DNA from: Myxococcales bacterium | GTDB lineage: Bacteria > Myxococcota_A > Polyangia > Polyangiales > Polyangiaceae | Direction: 5' to 3' | DNA: 64,000 nucleotides | Assembly: GCA_016191785.1 (NCBI GenBank) | Contig: JACPVJ010000186.1 | Location: forward strand, 34,362-98,361 | In this document: in pieces, positions 1-8,186 of the stretch | How positions within the stretch are numbered: position 1 is the first letter of the stretch | Layout: each line of letters starts with the position of its first letter | The notes under the pieces: generated by a model | What the model saw: only the letters and a program-made list of their open reading frames with translations | Databases searched by the model: none | Told to the model about the DNA's origin: nothing | Made by a program: the position numbers and the translations under genes

Positions 1-1
1 G

Positions 2-373
2 GCGGTCGATTTCCCGATCGTGCTGAATGAAGCGATGGTCGGCGCCGACATGGCGTTCACCGTGAACGGCAAGGCGTTTCCCGACGTCGCGACGTTGAGT
101 GTTCCGAACGGCTCGCTTCGCGTTCTCGGCGTGTCCAACGAGAGCGAGATGGACCACCCGTTCCACTTGCACGGGTTCTTTTTCCAGGTGCTCGCAAAGA
201 ACGGCATGCCGATGGGCGCCGATACCCTAGCCAACAAGGACACCATCATCGTTCCTGCGAAGGGATCGCTCGACTTGATCGCCCGTTTCGACGAGCCCGG
301 AATGTGGATGTATCACTGCCACATCCTCGAGCATGCCGAAGGGGGCATGGCTGGCTTGATCCAGGTGGAGTGA
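2..373 (+). CDS. Multicopper oxidase, C-terminal part (5' end outside window)
   Basis: The reading frame is open from the window edge, so only the last ~123 residues are present. They form the third cupredoxin domain of a multicopper oxidase. The copper-ligand block HPFHLHG is followed by YHCHILEHAEGGM, giving the His-Cys-His-x3-His-x4-Met pattern that supplies type 1 and type 2/3 copper ligands. Such enzymes oxidise Cu(I) or phenolic substrates in the periplasm. The stop lies 10 bp from the end of the convergent YcaO gene. The closer relatives may be CueO or laccase-like enzymes; the missing N-terminus prevents a choice. Confidence 0.9.
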   Translation, partial: AVDFPIVLNEAMVGADMAFTVNGKAFPDVATLSVPNGSLRVLGVSNESEMDHPFHLHGFFFQVLAKNGMPMGADTLANKDTIIVPAKGSLDLIARFDEPGMWMYHCHILEHAEGGMAGLIQVE

Positions 374-382
374 GCGGCGGGC

Positions 383-2344
383 TCACCACGCGGACCCGAT
401 CGGGTGCGGGATCTCCGACAGGTTGTAGCCGATACGGAGCCATTCGGAGACGCGGGGCGAAGCGAGCCTGCGGTAGGGCTGACCCCACGAGAGCTCGATG
501 CTGCCAGGGATCAGCGCGCGGAACGTGGTCCATTCCGGGCCGAACACCGCGGGCAGGCTGCGCTCGACGAGCCAGACGCCGAGGCCCGCGCCCGCAACGG
601 CAGCGACCGCCAGGTTCAGCTCCTCTGCGCTCCGGGCCGGCCAACGACGTCGGAGCGACTCCGGGGACACATGCCCAGCGGCGTTCGGATGCTCGAATCC
701 CGCGCGCCCGCGCAGCGCTTCGGCGTAAAAGTAGCGGTGGTCCGCGGGTCCGGCGCGCGCCACTGGGCTCAGCACGCTAGCCTCGGTCGCCGTCGCGCGG
801 TCCATGCCGAGGCCGGTGTCGAGGTCGCGCCACGCGGCGGCCCATGCCGAATCGAAGGAAGTGCCGGCCGCGCTGGCGCTGGTCAAGGCACCCCGCTCGT
901 CCAGCGCGAGCAGCCAGACCACGGGCAGGGCGACGTCCTGCGTCGCGCAGAACGCGCGCGTGATGATCCCGCGCCGAAGATAGGCTGCGTCGCAGCGCTG
1001 ATCGATGACGGCGACGGGAAGACGCAGGTACCACGCGGCGAGCACCGCGTCCCGCTCGACGGTCTCGAGCACCGCGCGCAGCGCAGCCAGGTCGGCAGAG
1101 CGATCGGTGGCATATCCGCTCGAAGTAGTCTCGGTCAGGTGCGCACCGGTCGACGGGCGCCCGACCAGCGAAGTCGGCACGAGCCTGCGCTCACCGGTAA
1201 GGGGGTTCCGAGCCCAGGACCAGTCGAGCGGCGTGTCATCTCGATACGCCGCCATTCGGAAACCAGGGGTCTCTTGCTCCTGGGGTCGGTACAGGAGCGA
1301 GACGATGTCCTCGCCGGCGAGTCGGGGCTCGCTCAGGTCGCTGGCTGCGACGTGCACGACGTCGGGCGGCGTGTGGAGCGCACAGAACCTCTTCACGCCT
1401 TCCGCGAGCGCGCGGTTGCGCGCGGCTGGTCCGCAAGCGAGCGCCGTGCCGACGCCGCCGGACCGATCCGGCCATGGCGAGCGAGAGCCCCGGAAAGCCA
1501 CCTCCGCGCGGCCGCTCGCGCGGGTGTTGCTGAGGGCCACCAGGGGCGCGAAGCGCTCGCTGCGGGCGCGGTTCCAGCTGATCCGCCCCGGCAGCGCGCG
1601 CAGCGTCGGGACGAAACGCCGGCACCCGCAGCTCGGATGCGCGACGTACCTCGCGCGCCGCGCGTAGAGCGAGCGGGTGTCGATGATCATCGCGTGACCC
1701 GGCCTCGGCAGCAGCGCTCCGGGAGAGAGCAAGCCGTGCATGATGGCGCGAGCAAGTCCGTGGGCGGGCGCGGCGTCACCGGCGACTTCAGGCCAACCCT
1801 CCGCGTAGGCTGCACCCGACAGCGCCGCGGCGCGCGCGACCTCGGCATCGAACAAGAGAGCGCACTCGACGCAGGGCCCGTCCCCGCCATCGTCATGAAC
1901 GACGGTCACCGAGCCCTGGGACACCCAGGCCAGGAGCGTCATGGCGCGCGCCTCGCGTGCTGCGTTCGTCCACTCGCCGATTCTCACGTCCCCCGAATCG
2001 GCGATCACGGCGAGCGTCTTCCCAGGACGGAGCGAGCTCGCGAGCGGAAGGGGTCCCGCACCCGGTAAGAGATCCGCCACGCATGCGCTGGGAGAGCAGC
2101 CAAGGGCGCCCAACCGCTCCAGCTCGGCGACCGCGCGACGAGCGCCGCGCCCCATGTGGTCGAGGGCACGCTGCTCGCCGCCGGCGGCCGCCCATTCGAG
2201 GAACCTCCGCTCCAGAGCTCGCGAACCGAGGTCGACGTGCACGGCGCGCCGGCCAATCACGCTGAGACCCTCGGGCGTCGCCTGCAACACGGCCCCCGGG
2301 ACCAGGCCCCAGCGCTTGGGAAGCTCATCCAGCTCGGTGGTCAT
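383..2344 (-). CDS. YcaO-domain TOMM cyclodehydratase-like protein (fused docking/Zn and YcaO domains)
   Basis: This 653-residue protein has the layout of fused azoline-forming cyclodehydratases of thiazole/oxazole-modified peptides. An N-terminal docking region carries zinc-type cysteines (CVEC at about 156-159, HPSCGC at about 236-240). A YcaO ATP-using domain follows, with its signature near 405-432 (GYATDRS, then ETVERDAVLAAW). The C-terminus ends in a proline-containing PHPIG motif of the kind that completes YcaO active sites. Known family members activate peptide amides with ATP to make heterocycles. No precursor peptide is obvious within 2 kb. The gene has its own sigma54-type promoter and 17-bp dyad (2363-2436), so it appears to belong to the metal-stress regulon. 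Substrate unknown. Confidence 0.82.
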   Translation of the reverse strand: MTTELDELPKRWGLVPGAVLQATPEGLSVIGRRAVHVDLGSRALERRFLEWAAAGGEQRALDHMGRGARRAVAELERLGALGCSPSACVADLLPGAGPLPLASSLRPGKTLAVIADSGDVRIGEWTNAAREARAMTLLAWVSQGSVTVVHDDGGDGPCVECALLFDAEVARAAALSGAAYAEGWPEVAGDAAPAHGLARAIMHGLLSPGALLPRPGHAMIIDTRSLYARRARYVAHPSCGCRRFVPTLRALPGRISWNRARSERFAPLVALSNTRASGRAEVAFRGSRSPWPDRSGGVGTALACGPAARNRALAEGVKRFCALHTPPDVVHVAASDLSEPRLAGEDIVSLLYRPQEQETPGFRMAAYRDDTPLDWSWARNPLTGERRLVPTSLVGRPSTGAHLTETTSSGYATDRSADLAALRAVLETVERDAVLAAWYLRLPVAVIDQRCDAAYLRRGIITRAFCATQDVALPVVWLLALDERGALTSASAAGTSFDSAWAAAWRDLDTGLGMDRATATEASVLSPVARAGPADHRYFYAEALRGRAGFEHPNAAGHVSPESLRRRWPARSAEELNLAVAAVAGAGLGVWLVERSLPAVFGPEWTTFRALIPGSIELSWGQPYRRLASPRVSEWLRIGYNLSEIPHPIGSAW

Positions 2345-2362
2345 TGTGACATCTGGGGATGT

Positions 2363-2436
2363 CGCAAAAATTGTGCCGGCAGGAAACCCAAGCTAGATGC
2401 GCTCGCGACTGTCCACGGGGTGATCGCTCCGGTCAC
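2363..2436 (-). promoter_or_regulatory. Sigma54-type promoter with upstream dyad for the YcaO gene
   Basis: On the minus strand 2378-2363 reads CGGCACAATTTTTGCG, two mismatches from TGGCAYRN4TTGCW. The dyad GTGATCGCTCCGGTCAC lies at 2420-2436, 41 bp upstream of the -24 element. Predicted start of transcription is about 2352, 8 nt before the ATG at 2344. Confidence 0.6.
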
Positions 2437-2455
2437 ACGTGACCGTGATCGGCAG

Positions 2456-3043
2456 TCATGGGGGCGAGGTGGGAGCCGAAGACGCGGCAAGCGGCTCGTG
2501 CTCGTGATGATGGCCGACCGGCCCGGTCTCCAAGTGTAGGGTCAAGTGAGCTCGCTGCACCTTACCCGAACGCTCGACGACTACCGTCGCGTCTCGGTGT
2601 GACACCGCGACCGGCGGTCCCTTGCCCTTCAGGTGGTCGCCTGATGGAGCGAGCACTACCGCGGGGTAACCGGGAACGTCGAGCGTGAGCCGCGCCTTGA
2701 CTCCGTCGGGGCTCAGCAACTTGCCGTGCTCGTCGATCAGCCACACTTGAAAGGACCCCGCCGCGATGGCCGACACTCGGATCTTCCCCGTCCCGAGTTC
2801 GACAGTCACCCCTTGGTGCGGCGCCTCGGCGCTGGCATCGGCGGGTTGGGCGCTGGCAGGCGCGGGGATCGGAGGCGGCGAAACGAGCGCCGCACCGGAT
2901 GGAGCACTCGAGGACGACGCGGGCGACGCGGGCGACGCGCTCGACTCGTTGGCCCGCTTGCCGCAGCCCAGCGTCGAGAGCGCGACGGCGACGATCAGGG
3001 CGCTTCGCGGACGAAACCCGAATGCAGTCGACGAGCTCACCAC
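2456..3043 (-). CDS. Lipoprotein with His-rich C-terminal segment
   Basis: About 195 residues. The start is taken at GTG 3043 because AGGGAG stands just upstream; a GTG at 3040 is equally placed, and the frame stays open to 3070. A signal peptide ends in the lipobox LSTLGC. A Ser/Pro/Ala-rich linker follows, then a ~90-residue globular part resembling small periplasmic metal-resistance proteins, ending near a His/Glu cluster (HHHEHE) that could bind metal. It lies between the hemerythrin-like gene and the YcaO gene, all on the minus strand. A 17-bp dyad at 3116-3132 stands upstream. No confident family match; function unknown, probably a periplasmic metal-binding role. Confidence 0.7.
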   Translation of the reverse strand: MVSSSTAFGFRPRSALIVAVALSTLGCGKRANESSASPASPASSSSAPSGAALVSPPPIPAPASAQPADASAEAPHQGVTVELGTGKIRVSAIAAGSFQVWLIDEHGKLLSPDGVKARLTLDVPGYPAVVLAPSGDHLKGKGPPVAVSHRDATVVVERSGKVQRAHLTLHLETGPVGHHHEHEPLAASSAPTSPP

Positions 3044-3115
3044 TTCGCTCCCTGGTTTTGGCCTCCCCACGCCGAGACCGTCGCCAGATGTTACTCGGCG
3101 CCCGGCGATCCGTCT

Positions 3116-3132
3116 GTGACGGGAGCGATCAC
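3116..3132. promoter_or_regulatory. 17-bp dyad upstream of the His-rich lipoprotein
   Basis: GTGACGGGAGCGATCAC fits GTGAYS-N5-SRTCAC and overlaps the 3' end of the hemerythrin-like gene. Forty-one bp downstream on the minus strand (3074-3059) there is only a degenerate -24/-12 candidate (GG-N10-CC), so promoter use here is uncertain. Confidence 0.4.
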
Positions 3133-3611
3133 ACCGCTACGTTTGGCACTTCCCCCGCTTCGGCGGAAACTTCGACGGGGAAGAAGAACCCGTGGACCAG
3201 ATTGGCTTCGGCGCGCTCGTGCGCATCTACTCTTTCGAGCAGCCGCGCCAAGCCATCGACTAGCTCATCTCGCCGATGGGTGCTCTGCGCGACCCGCTGG
3301 AGCTCGCCGATGACCTCCACGATCTCCCAATGTTCTTCTTCGAGCCGCTGGAGCCGCTCTTTCAGCCAAGGTGCCTCCCTTCGAAACGTCCCGAAGTAGT
3401 CGTCGGCTTCCTCGCCGGCAAAGTGGTCGACCATCAACCGACATAGGTGCCCGAGCAGGTGCTGTGGGTCGAGCTCCGGCGCAACTTCGGCCTGCCCCAG
3501 CAGGATGCAATAGCTCTGCAGTCGGTCGAGGGTCTCTCGGAGGTTTCGGTGCTCCTCGAGGAAGGCGGTGGCTCGTCCGAACAAGCTCGGCAACAGCGCT
3601 GGCTCTGGCAT
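3129..3611 (-). CDS. Hemerythrin-like (HHE) domain protein
   Basis: The 160-residue all-alpha protein has the His/Glu pattern of hemerythrin-like di-iron proteins: H21 (EEH), H63 with E67/E68 (DHFAGEE), H94 (EEEH) and H131 with nearby E135. Proteins of this family bind a di-iron centre and sense or detoxify O2, NO or peroxide. No signal peptide is visible, so it is probably cytoplasmic. ATG 3611 is chosen over the upstream GTG 3632 because a sigma54-type promoter (3624-3639) would start transcription at about 3613, making an almost leaderless message. A dyad site lies at 3695-3711. This points to induction with the metal-stress set. Confidence 0.82.
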   Translation of the reverse strand: MPEPALLPSLFGRATAFLEEHRNLRETLDRLQSYCILLGQAEVAPELDPQHLLGHLCRLMVDHFAGEEADDYFGTFRREAPWLKERLQRLEEEHWEIVEVIGELQRVAQSTHRRDELVDGLARLLERVDAHERAEANLVHGFFFPVEVSAEAGEVPNVAV

Positions 3612-3623
3612 GGCGTCGCGTGG

Positions 3624-3711
3624 TGCAATCACCGCGCCAGTTGCATCAGCGCGGAGCGCGCGGCTCGGGTGGTCGATTGCACCCCTCGCCGATCGTGACC
3701 ACGACGGTCAC
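3624..3711 (-). promoter_or_regulatory. Sigma54-type promoter with dyad for the hemerythrin-like gene
   Basis: The minus strand of 3639-3624 reads TGGCGCGGTGATTGCA, one mismatch from consensus. The dyad GTGACCACGACGGTCAC is at 3695-3711, 55 bp upstream. Predicted +1 is about 3613, 2 nt before the ATG. Confidence 0.62.
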
Positions 3712-3755
3712 CACGGCACCGGCGATCACGCTGCCGGTGTCAGTCAGGCGCGGCT

Positions 3756-4928
3756 TCAAGGGAACCTCGCATTGAAGCCTGCAACGGCGAAGCCAGCCCA
3801 GCGATGGTCGATGTACAGCGCGTCTCGGAAGTCGGTGTAGCTAGCGTCGAATTCCAGGGTAACGCTCAGGCTCCGGGGGTCCCGAGAGCCCATGTAGAAC
3901 GCGAGACCGGGGCCAGCTGTCAGCGTCCAGAGGGGGGAGAGCTCGCGATCCCCGCTGCGATGCTCGGGCACGACCGCTTGGCCCGCCGCGACCGTGCCCA
4001 CGTAGGCGCGGCGCCAGAAGGACGCCGCCGACTGGTCGTGGAACCTGACGTGCGGCCAGGCCGACCAGCGGCGCGAGAGCTCGAACACCCAGCTCGCCTC
4101 CGAGGTGCTGGCCAAGAGGCCCCAGCTGTCCACGTACGCGCGATCCCACAGGGTGAGCGTGGAGCGCGAAAATCGATGAGCCAGCCGCGCGGTCGCCGCC
4201 CAACGCATCCGCGTGTCCGGAACGCGCTCGGCGACTCGTCCCGGCAGCCGCAACCGGTTGACCTCGTCCACCGATGCGCCCACCGGCACACCGGGCGCGA
4301 CGTTCGCGTCGAAGAGCGGGAGCCAGCGATAAGGCTTCTCTTGGCGTCCGGACTCGAACTGCGCCTCGAGTCCCGGAGTTAGCGTGGTGGCGGGGCCCAC
4401 CACGACTTCTGCCCGTCCGACCAACCGGTGCCGATCGAGGCGCAGGGCGTAGACCGAGAACGGCGTTCCGGTCCGACCGGCGATGTCGTGCTCGTACGCG
4501 TATCCCAGGGACAAGACGACGTTCTTGCGCGCGAGATCGTAGCTCCCCGTGAGGCCCGCTTGGACCGAGACGAAGTCGGGCTCGATGGAGGTCGCGAGCG
4601 AGAGCGAGCCACCCACCGGACCAGCCTTCAAGCCCAGGCTCAGAGCTCCGGCGTGCCTGATCTCGGCCCAGCGCGGGCTGGCGGCGGACACGATGTCCAC
4701 CGACGCCGCGGACACGATGTCCACCAGGTAGCTGCCGCTGGCACTCAGGCCCGCGCTCGGCTGCCGGGCGCTTGCCCTAACCGACGGCGTGACCACGAGC
4801 ACGTTGTCAGTATCGTGGTAGCCGGCGACTTCTCCGCCCGCTTCCCAGCGCACTCCATCCTGGGAGGACGAAGCGCCGCTCCAGAACGCGAGGACAGGCA
4901 ATAGCCGACGACAAGCTGACCGCAGCAT
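3756..4928 (-). CDS. DUF3570-like outer-membrane beta-barrel protein
   Basis: The 390-residue protein begins with a signal-like segment and then shows alternating strands typical of an outer-membrane barrel, ending in aromatic-containing FNARFP. The doubled motif VDIVSAAS near residues 69-84, followed by PRWAEIR, is the hallmark I associate with DUF3570 proteins, where a repeated VSAAS segment is normal. Function is not established for the family; members often accompany redox or metal-handling genes. The gene stands alone on the minus strand with three dyad-like sites in its upstream region (5010-5073), suggesting shared regulation with neighbouring genes. Confidence 0.75.
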   Translation of the reverse strand: MLRSACRRLLPVLAFWSGASSSQDGVRWEAGGEVAGYHDTDNVLVVTPSVRASARQPSAGLSASGSYLVDIVSAASVDIVSAASPRWAEIRHAGALSLGLKAGPVGGSLSLATSIEPDFVSVQAGLTGSYDLARKNVVLSLGYAYEHDIAGRTGTPFSVYALRLDRHRLVGRAEVVVGPATTLTPGLEAQFESGRQEKPYRWLPLFDANVAPGVPVGASVDEVNRLRLPGRVAERVPDTRMRWAATARLAHRFSRSTLTLWDRAYVDSWGLLASTSEASWVFELSRRWSAWPHVRFHDQSAASFWRRAYVGTVAAGQAVVPEHRSGDRELSPLWTLTAGPGLAFYMGSRDPRSLSVTLEFDASYTDFRDALYIDHRWAGFAVAGFNARFP

Positions 4929-5009
4929 GACAAGGCGAGATCTCAGCTTGGCGGCTCCCCACGTTCGGTCGGCACACCCTCATCTTACTGCGAGGTCGGA
5001 TGGCGGGAT

Positions 5010-5073
5010 GTGACGCCGGCGGTCACGCTTCTCATCCCGTGATCGCCCCAGTCACATGTGACCTCGACGTCAC
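5010..5073. promoter_or_regulatory. Cluster of three dyad sites upstream of the DUF3570 gene
   Basis: GTGACGCCGGCGGTCAC (5010-5026) and GTGATCGCCCCAGTCAC (5039-5055) are 17-bp dyads. GTGACCTCGACGTCAC (5058-5073) is a 16-bp variant running into the 3' end of the endonuclease gene. The only -24/-12 candidate downstream is degenerate (4960-4945, GG-N10-GC kept). The clustering suggests cooperative binding by a multimeric regulator. Confidence 0.5.
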
Positions 5074-6068
5074 TGAAAGCTGAGCAGCTCCACGAGCTCG
5101 GGGTGGTCGATGAACGGGTTGCGTACGCCTTCCACGGTCTCGATCACGTCGTTGCGCTGGCGCTCGTGGTCGCTCGGCGGATCGTGGAGGTTCCACTTCT
5201 TCAGAACAGACTCGCTGGTCGCTGGATGGTCCGGATCGAAGATGCTCAGAGGCTTGACCTTGCAGCCCATCCCATAGCGAATGGAGAAGTAGAAGACGGC
5301 CCGGGCCGCGTCGCCCTTCTGGCCGTCGCGGGGCTCGAACACCTCGATGCCAAACGCGTCCTTCCCCTTGATGCTGTAGCAGCCGTCAGCGTTGCCGGGC
5401 ATCGCGTCGGCGCAATTCGGGTCCCCCTGGAGCGTGCTGGGCCAATCGCGCACGACAACCTCGCCGAAAGCGAGGTTGCTCCTGGCGCTGTTGAAGTTGG
5501 CTTGCACCGGAAAGAGGTGGTGCAGATCGCTCTTCGCGGGGAGCGCGCTCGCTCCCTTGCTCTGCGGCCAGGTGTGCTCGATGTTCACCTCGGAGTGCGT
5601 CGGGTCGTGCCAGAACCCGTCGTAGACCCCGAGCACCTGACCGCCGTGGTTGTCCGTTTGCTGAAAGACGACCTGCCGAGCCGCCGTGTAGCTCGTGCTC
5701 TTGTAACCCTGGGTCACCAGCTCGCAGAGCGAGAGGACGAGCGCCTCGCCGGCAAGGCCTTCGACGCCGGCGTACTTGCCGGTGAAGGGCATGTTCTCGG
5801 CGAAGGCGTCCGGGACGTGCGTCTCGGCATCTGCGGCGCCAGCGTCGCTCGACGCGTCGCCGCCGTCCGCGCCGCCCGTCGGCGTGCCCGCGACGCCGGC
5901 TGCGCCCGCCGTCCCGCCGCTTCCAAGAGTGGCGCCGCTGCCACCTGCCGTCGTTCCGGCGGAGCCGGCAGCGGAGGTTCCACCGCTGTTCGTCGCCGGC
6001 GCTTCGCCCGCGCCCTCGCCGCAGCCGAACGCCAAGAGCAACGTCGAGATGTAGAATGGCGTCTTCAT
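5070..6068 (-). CDS. Secreted endonuclease I family lipoprotein
   Basis: The 332-residue protein has a short signal peptide (MKTPFYISTLLLAFGC, lipobox), a Gly/Ala/Ser/Thr-rich linker of about 60 residues and an endonuclease I domain. Catalytic-type motifs are clear: NIEHTWPQS, DLHHLFPV, NSARSN and, near the end, RNPFIDHPE. Family members such as Vibrio Vvn and E. coli EndA are non-specific periplasmic or extracellular nucleases with a His/Mg site. The start is ATG 6068, which overlaps the stop of the upstream beta-propeller gene by 4 nt, so the two are translationally coupled. Upstream in-frame codons are shadow of that gene. Confidence 0.88.
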   Translation of the reverse strand: MKTPFYISTLLLAFGCGEGAGEAPATNSGGTSAAGSAGTTAGGSGATLGSGGTAGAAGVAGTPTGGADGGDASSDAGAADAETHVPDAFAENMPFTGKYAGVEGLAGEALVLSLCELVTQGYKSTSYTAARQVVFQQTDNHGGQVLGVYDGFWHDPTHSEVNIEHTWPQSKGASALPAKSDLHHLFPVQANFNSARSNLAFGEVVVRDWPSTLQGDPNCADAMPGNADGCYSIKGKDAFGIEVFEPRDGQKGDAARAVFYFSIRYGMGCKVKPLSIFDPDHPATSESVLKKWNLHDPPSDHERQRNDVIETVEGVRNPFIDHPELVELLSFQ

Positions 6069-7057
6069 GAGCGGTGCGCCGCTCTGCCCGAACCGACCCT
6101 GCGCCGGCGGATTTGCATGCCGAGCAAGAACGCGGTCAGCGAGGCCCAGATCGCCCCGAGAGTCGAGCTCTGCCGGGCGCCGCTGTTGCACCCGCTCGTC
6201 GACTCCGAGCTTCCGGGGGCAGCGGCCGGAGGCTCGACGGGACCCGCGTCGGGCGGCCCAGCGTCCTGACCGCCCGTGCCGATCTGGAGGGCGCCGGCGC
6301 AGCGCCCGCCTTCGGTGATGTCCTCCACTTCGAGCTGGTAGATGGCAGCGCGTCCCTTGGCTTCGTCGTGGACCCAGAGGTGCTCGCCATCCCAGGCCAC
6401 ACCCGTCGCTTGATGCCCTGCACCACCTGGACCCGCGAACGACCGCAGCACCTCGCCGTTCACCGGATCGATGTGATAGACGAGGCCGTCCGTCGCCGCG
6501 TTGGTCAACCAGAGGCAAGCGCCGTCCCAGGTCATGCCGCAGCTACCGCTCGCCGGCGACGGAATGGAGCTCAGCACGGCACCCGATCCCGGGTCGAGCC
6601 GGTAGATGCGCTCATCCCAGGTGTCCACGTTCCAGATCGCGGCGCCGTCCCACGCGACTCCCATCGGGTACTGCAGCTGGCCCGGCGCTGCGAAGTAGCT
6701 GATGACCTGCTGCGAGATGGGGTCGACCTTGTAGATGCGGGGCGGCGGCGCACCCATGTTCGGCATCTCGGTCGCCGTGTGATCGCTGAGCCAGATCGAG
6801 GTGCCGTCCCAGGCCAGCTCGTCGGAGCGCACGCCTGCCACGTCGATGTTGCCGACGACGAGACCGGTAACCGGATCGACCTTGTCGATGCGCGTGGACT
6901 CGCAGTCCGTGGCCCAGAGATACGCTCCGTCCCACATCAGACCGTCGGGGCTCGCGAACGAAGAGGGAAAGCTCTTGAGCGCGTCCCCCGTCGCAGCCCG
7001 AGCACCGACAGACAGCAACAGAACGGCTACGGACGCGAGCAAGGCACGTGGCTGCAT
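6065..7057 (-). CDS. Secreted beta-propeller protein with MYXO-CTERM-like anchor
   Basis: A signal peptide (residues 1-21, cut after ARA) is followed by about six ~45-residue repeats with the recurrent pattern AWDG-x2-W plus IYKVDP, as in NHL/Kelch-like glutamine cyclotransferase propellers. The C-terminus has a Pro/Ala spacer, a Cys-containing segment (SGCNSGARQSS), a hydrophobic helix and an Arg cluster (RRRR). That is the architecture of MYXO-CTERM surface-sorting tags. It is a major reason for suggesting a myxobacterial host. It is co-transcribed with the endonuclease gene, probably from the sigma54-type promoter at 7094-7109, and has a good ribosome site (AAAGGAG). Confidence 0.8.
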   Translation of the reverse strand: MQPRALLASVAVLLLSVGARAATGDALKSFPSSFASPDGLMWDGAYLWATDCESTRIDKVDPVTGLVVGNIDVAGVRSDELAWDGTSIWLSDHTATEMPNMGAPPPRIYKVDPISQQVISYFAAPGQLQYPMGVAWDGAAIWNVDTWDERIYRLDPGSGAVLSSIPSPASGSCGMTWDGACLWLTNAATDGLVYHIDPVNGEVLRSFAGPGGAGHQATGVAWDGEHLWVHDEAKGRAAIYQLEVEDITEGGRCAGALQIGTGGQDAGPPDAGPVEPPAAAPGSSESTSGCNSGARQSSTLGAIWASLTAFLLGMQIRRRRVGSGRAAHRS

Positions 7058-7093
7058 GAGATCTCCTTTGGGAACCGATGGCGCCGGGCCAGA

Positions 7094-7109
7094 AGCAACC
7101 TACGTGCCC
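7094..7109 (-). promoter_or_regulatory. Sigma54-type promoter for the beta-propeller/endonuclease operon
   Basis: The minus strand reads GGGCACGTAGGTTGCT, one mismatch from consensus. Predicted +1 is about 7083, giving a 26-nt leader that contains AAAGGAG. No dyad was found at the usual distance. Confidence 0.55.
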
Positions 7110-7195
7110 GCGTCTCTCAACACCGGCGCGCAGCCCACGCGCGCAACGCACTCGGTCCCCGTCGTGAGCGCGGCGCGCAACTGGTGCGTGCCGAC

Positions 7196-7420
7196 TCAGT
7201 GGTGCCCCTCGTGCCCGCCGCCAGATCTCTCCTCTTTCTGCGGCTTGTCTGGTCGCTCGGCCTTCTCGGATTTCTCGGACCTCTCGACCGGCTCCCGCGT
7301 GGCACCCTCCCTGGCCTCCCGCGGGTCCGTATCCTCCGGAGACTTAGCTGTCGATGCACCTCCACAGCCGGTCGATACCAGTGCCGCAAGCAAGACTTGG
7401 AGAACGAGCGGGCGGGTCAT
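7196..7420 (-). CDS. Small charged lipoprotein with His tail
   Basis: This 74-residue protein starts at ATG 7420, with AAAGGA just upstream. It has a signal peptide with lipobox VSTGC, a highly charged Lys/Glu/Arg segment rich in prolines and a C-terminal GGGHEGHH that could bind a metal ion. No family is recognised. A sigma54-type promoter and dyad lie upstream at 7557-7633, leaving an unusually long 126-nt leader. Likely a periplasmic or outer-membrane metal-stress lipoprotein. Confidence 0.65.
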   Translation of the reverse strand: MTRPLVLQVLLAALVSTGCGGASTAKSPEDTDPREAREGATREPVERSEKSEKAERPDKPQKEERSGGGHEGHH

Positions 7421-7556
7421 GTTTTTGTCCTTTCGCTGATGAAGATGGGAGCAGCCATTCGGAGCTTGGTGCGGTCGAGCGTCCGTCGTCTCGGGGATCC
7501 AGGCCGAGCGGAGGAGCGCGGTGAAACTCGACGGGCGCCCGCCGCGACGCCCCTGG

Positions 7557-7633
7557 AGCAACAGCCGTGCCGGCGTCGATCGAGCGGACCTTGCTCGGGA
7601 CATTGAGCATGCAGGCGTGACCGCGTCCGTTAC
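7557..7633 (-). promoter_or_regulatory. Sigma54-type promoter with dyad (left arm of divergent region)
   Basis: The minus strand of 7572-7557 reads CGGCACGGCTGTTGCT, one mismatch from consensus. The dyad GTGACCGCGTCCGTTAC (7617-7633) is 44 bp upstream and has one changed base in the right arm. Predicted +1 is about 7546. Confidence 0.6.
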
Positions 7634-7970
7634 TCGCACTTTCGATCGTCACGCGCACGCGGGCCACGAGCACTCGCCCCGGGCGGAGGGGCCGTGACCG
7701 AAACGCACGCGGTTGAACCGCTTGCTTGCGGCGCTGGCCCTCGCCTCCCGTCTCTCAGCTTGCAAATCACGGCAGGTGCCTTGTCCACCGGATGTCCGTT
7801 CACAGGATCCGTCGCCGTGCGCGCTGAAGGCTCATCGCTGAGTCGCCGCTCGCACACTGGACACACTTTGGCGGGCGTCACCTGCTCCCAACGGGAACGA
7901 TCGATCGTGCCCGCGGTGCGCACGGTGGACACGTTGTGCCATCTCTCGCGCGTGACGCTCGAAGGTGCGT

Positions 7971-8045
7971 GTAACGGACGCGATCACACGCAGCCGTCGT
8001 AGTTCGGCTCGGTTCGAGGGCACTGTGGTGGGCATGCATGTTGCT
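7971..8045 (+). promoter_or_regulatory. Sigma54-type promoter with dyad (right arm of divergent region)
   Basis: GTAACGGACGCGATCAC (7971-7987) is followed after 42 bp by GGGCATGCATGTTGCT (8030-8045), one mismatch from consensus. Predicted +1 is about 8056, 131 nt before the ATG of the Gly/Met-rich lipoprotein. Confidence 0.6.
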
Positions 8046-8186
8046 CGGCGGACGGCGCGGCCGACGTCCGCCTGCGGTCCGCTCTCGTCCTGTCCACCGG
8101 TCGGGATACGCCGAGCGGCGGACGTTGGACCGCATCAACCCTCACTCGAGGTCAAGGCGCCTGAATCGAGCCTCCGGAGGTCAATC

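Larger units (their letters stand above)
7421..8186. other. Divergent regulatory interval without a confident gene
   Basis: The 766 bp between two divergent lipoprotein genes hold two mirror-image promoter units (7557-7633 and 7971-8045), each a -24/-12 element plus a dyad. Each leaves a leader of about 130 nt. A short minus-strand frame in the middle with a CPVC motif was considered and not called. Confidence 0.5.

Noticed and set aside
404..2068. Long plus-strand open frame opposite the YcaO gene
   Set aside because: Arg/Gly/Pro-rich translation with no motifs; mirrors the codon use of the true minus-strand gene in high-GC DNA.
7630..7932. Minus-strand 100-codon frame with KVCPVCERRL between divergent promoters
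   Set aside because: A lone CxxC is weak evidence; there is no ribosome site and its 3' end runs into a promoter dyad.
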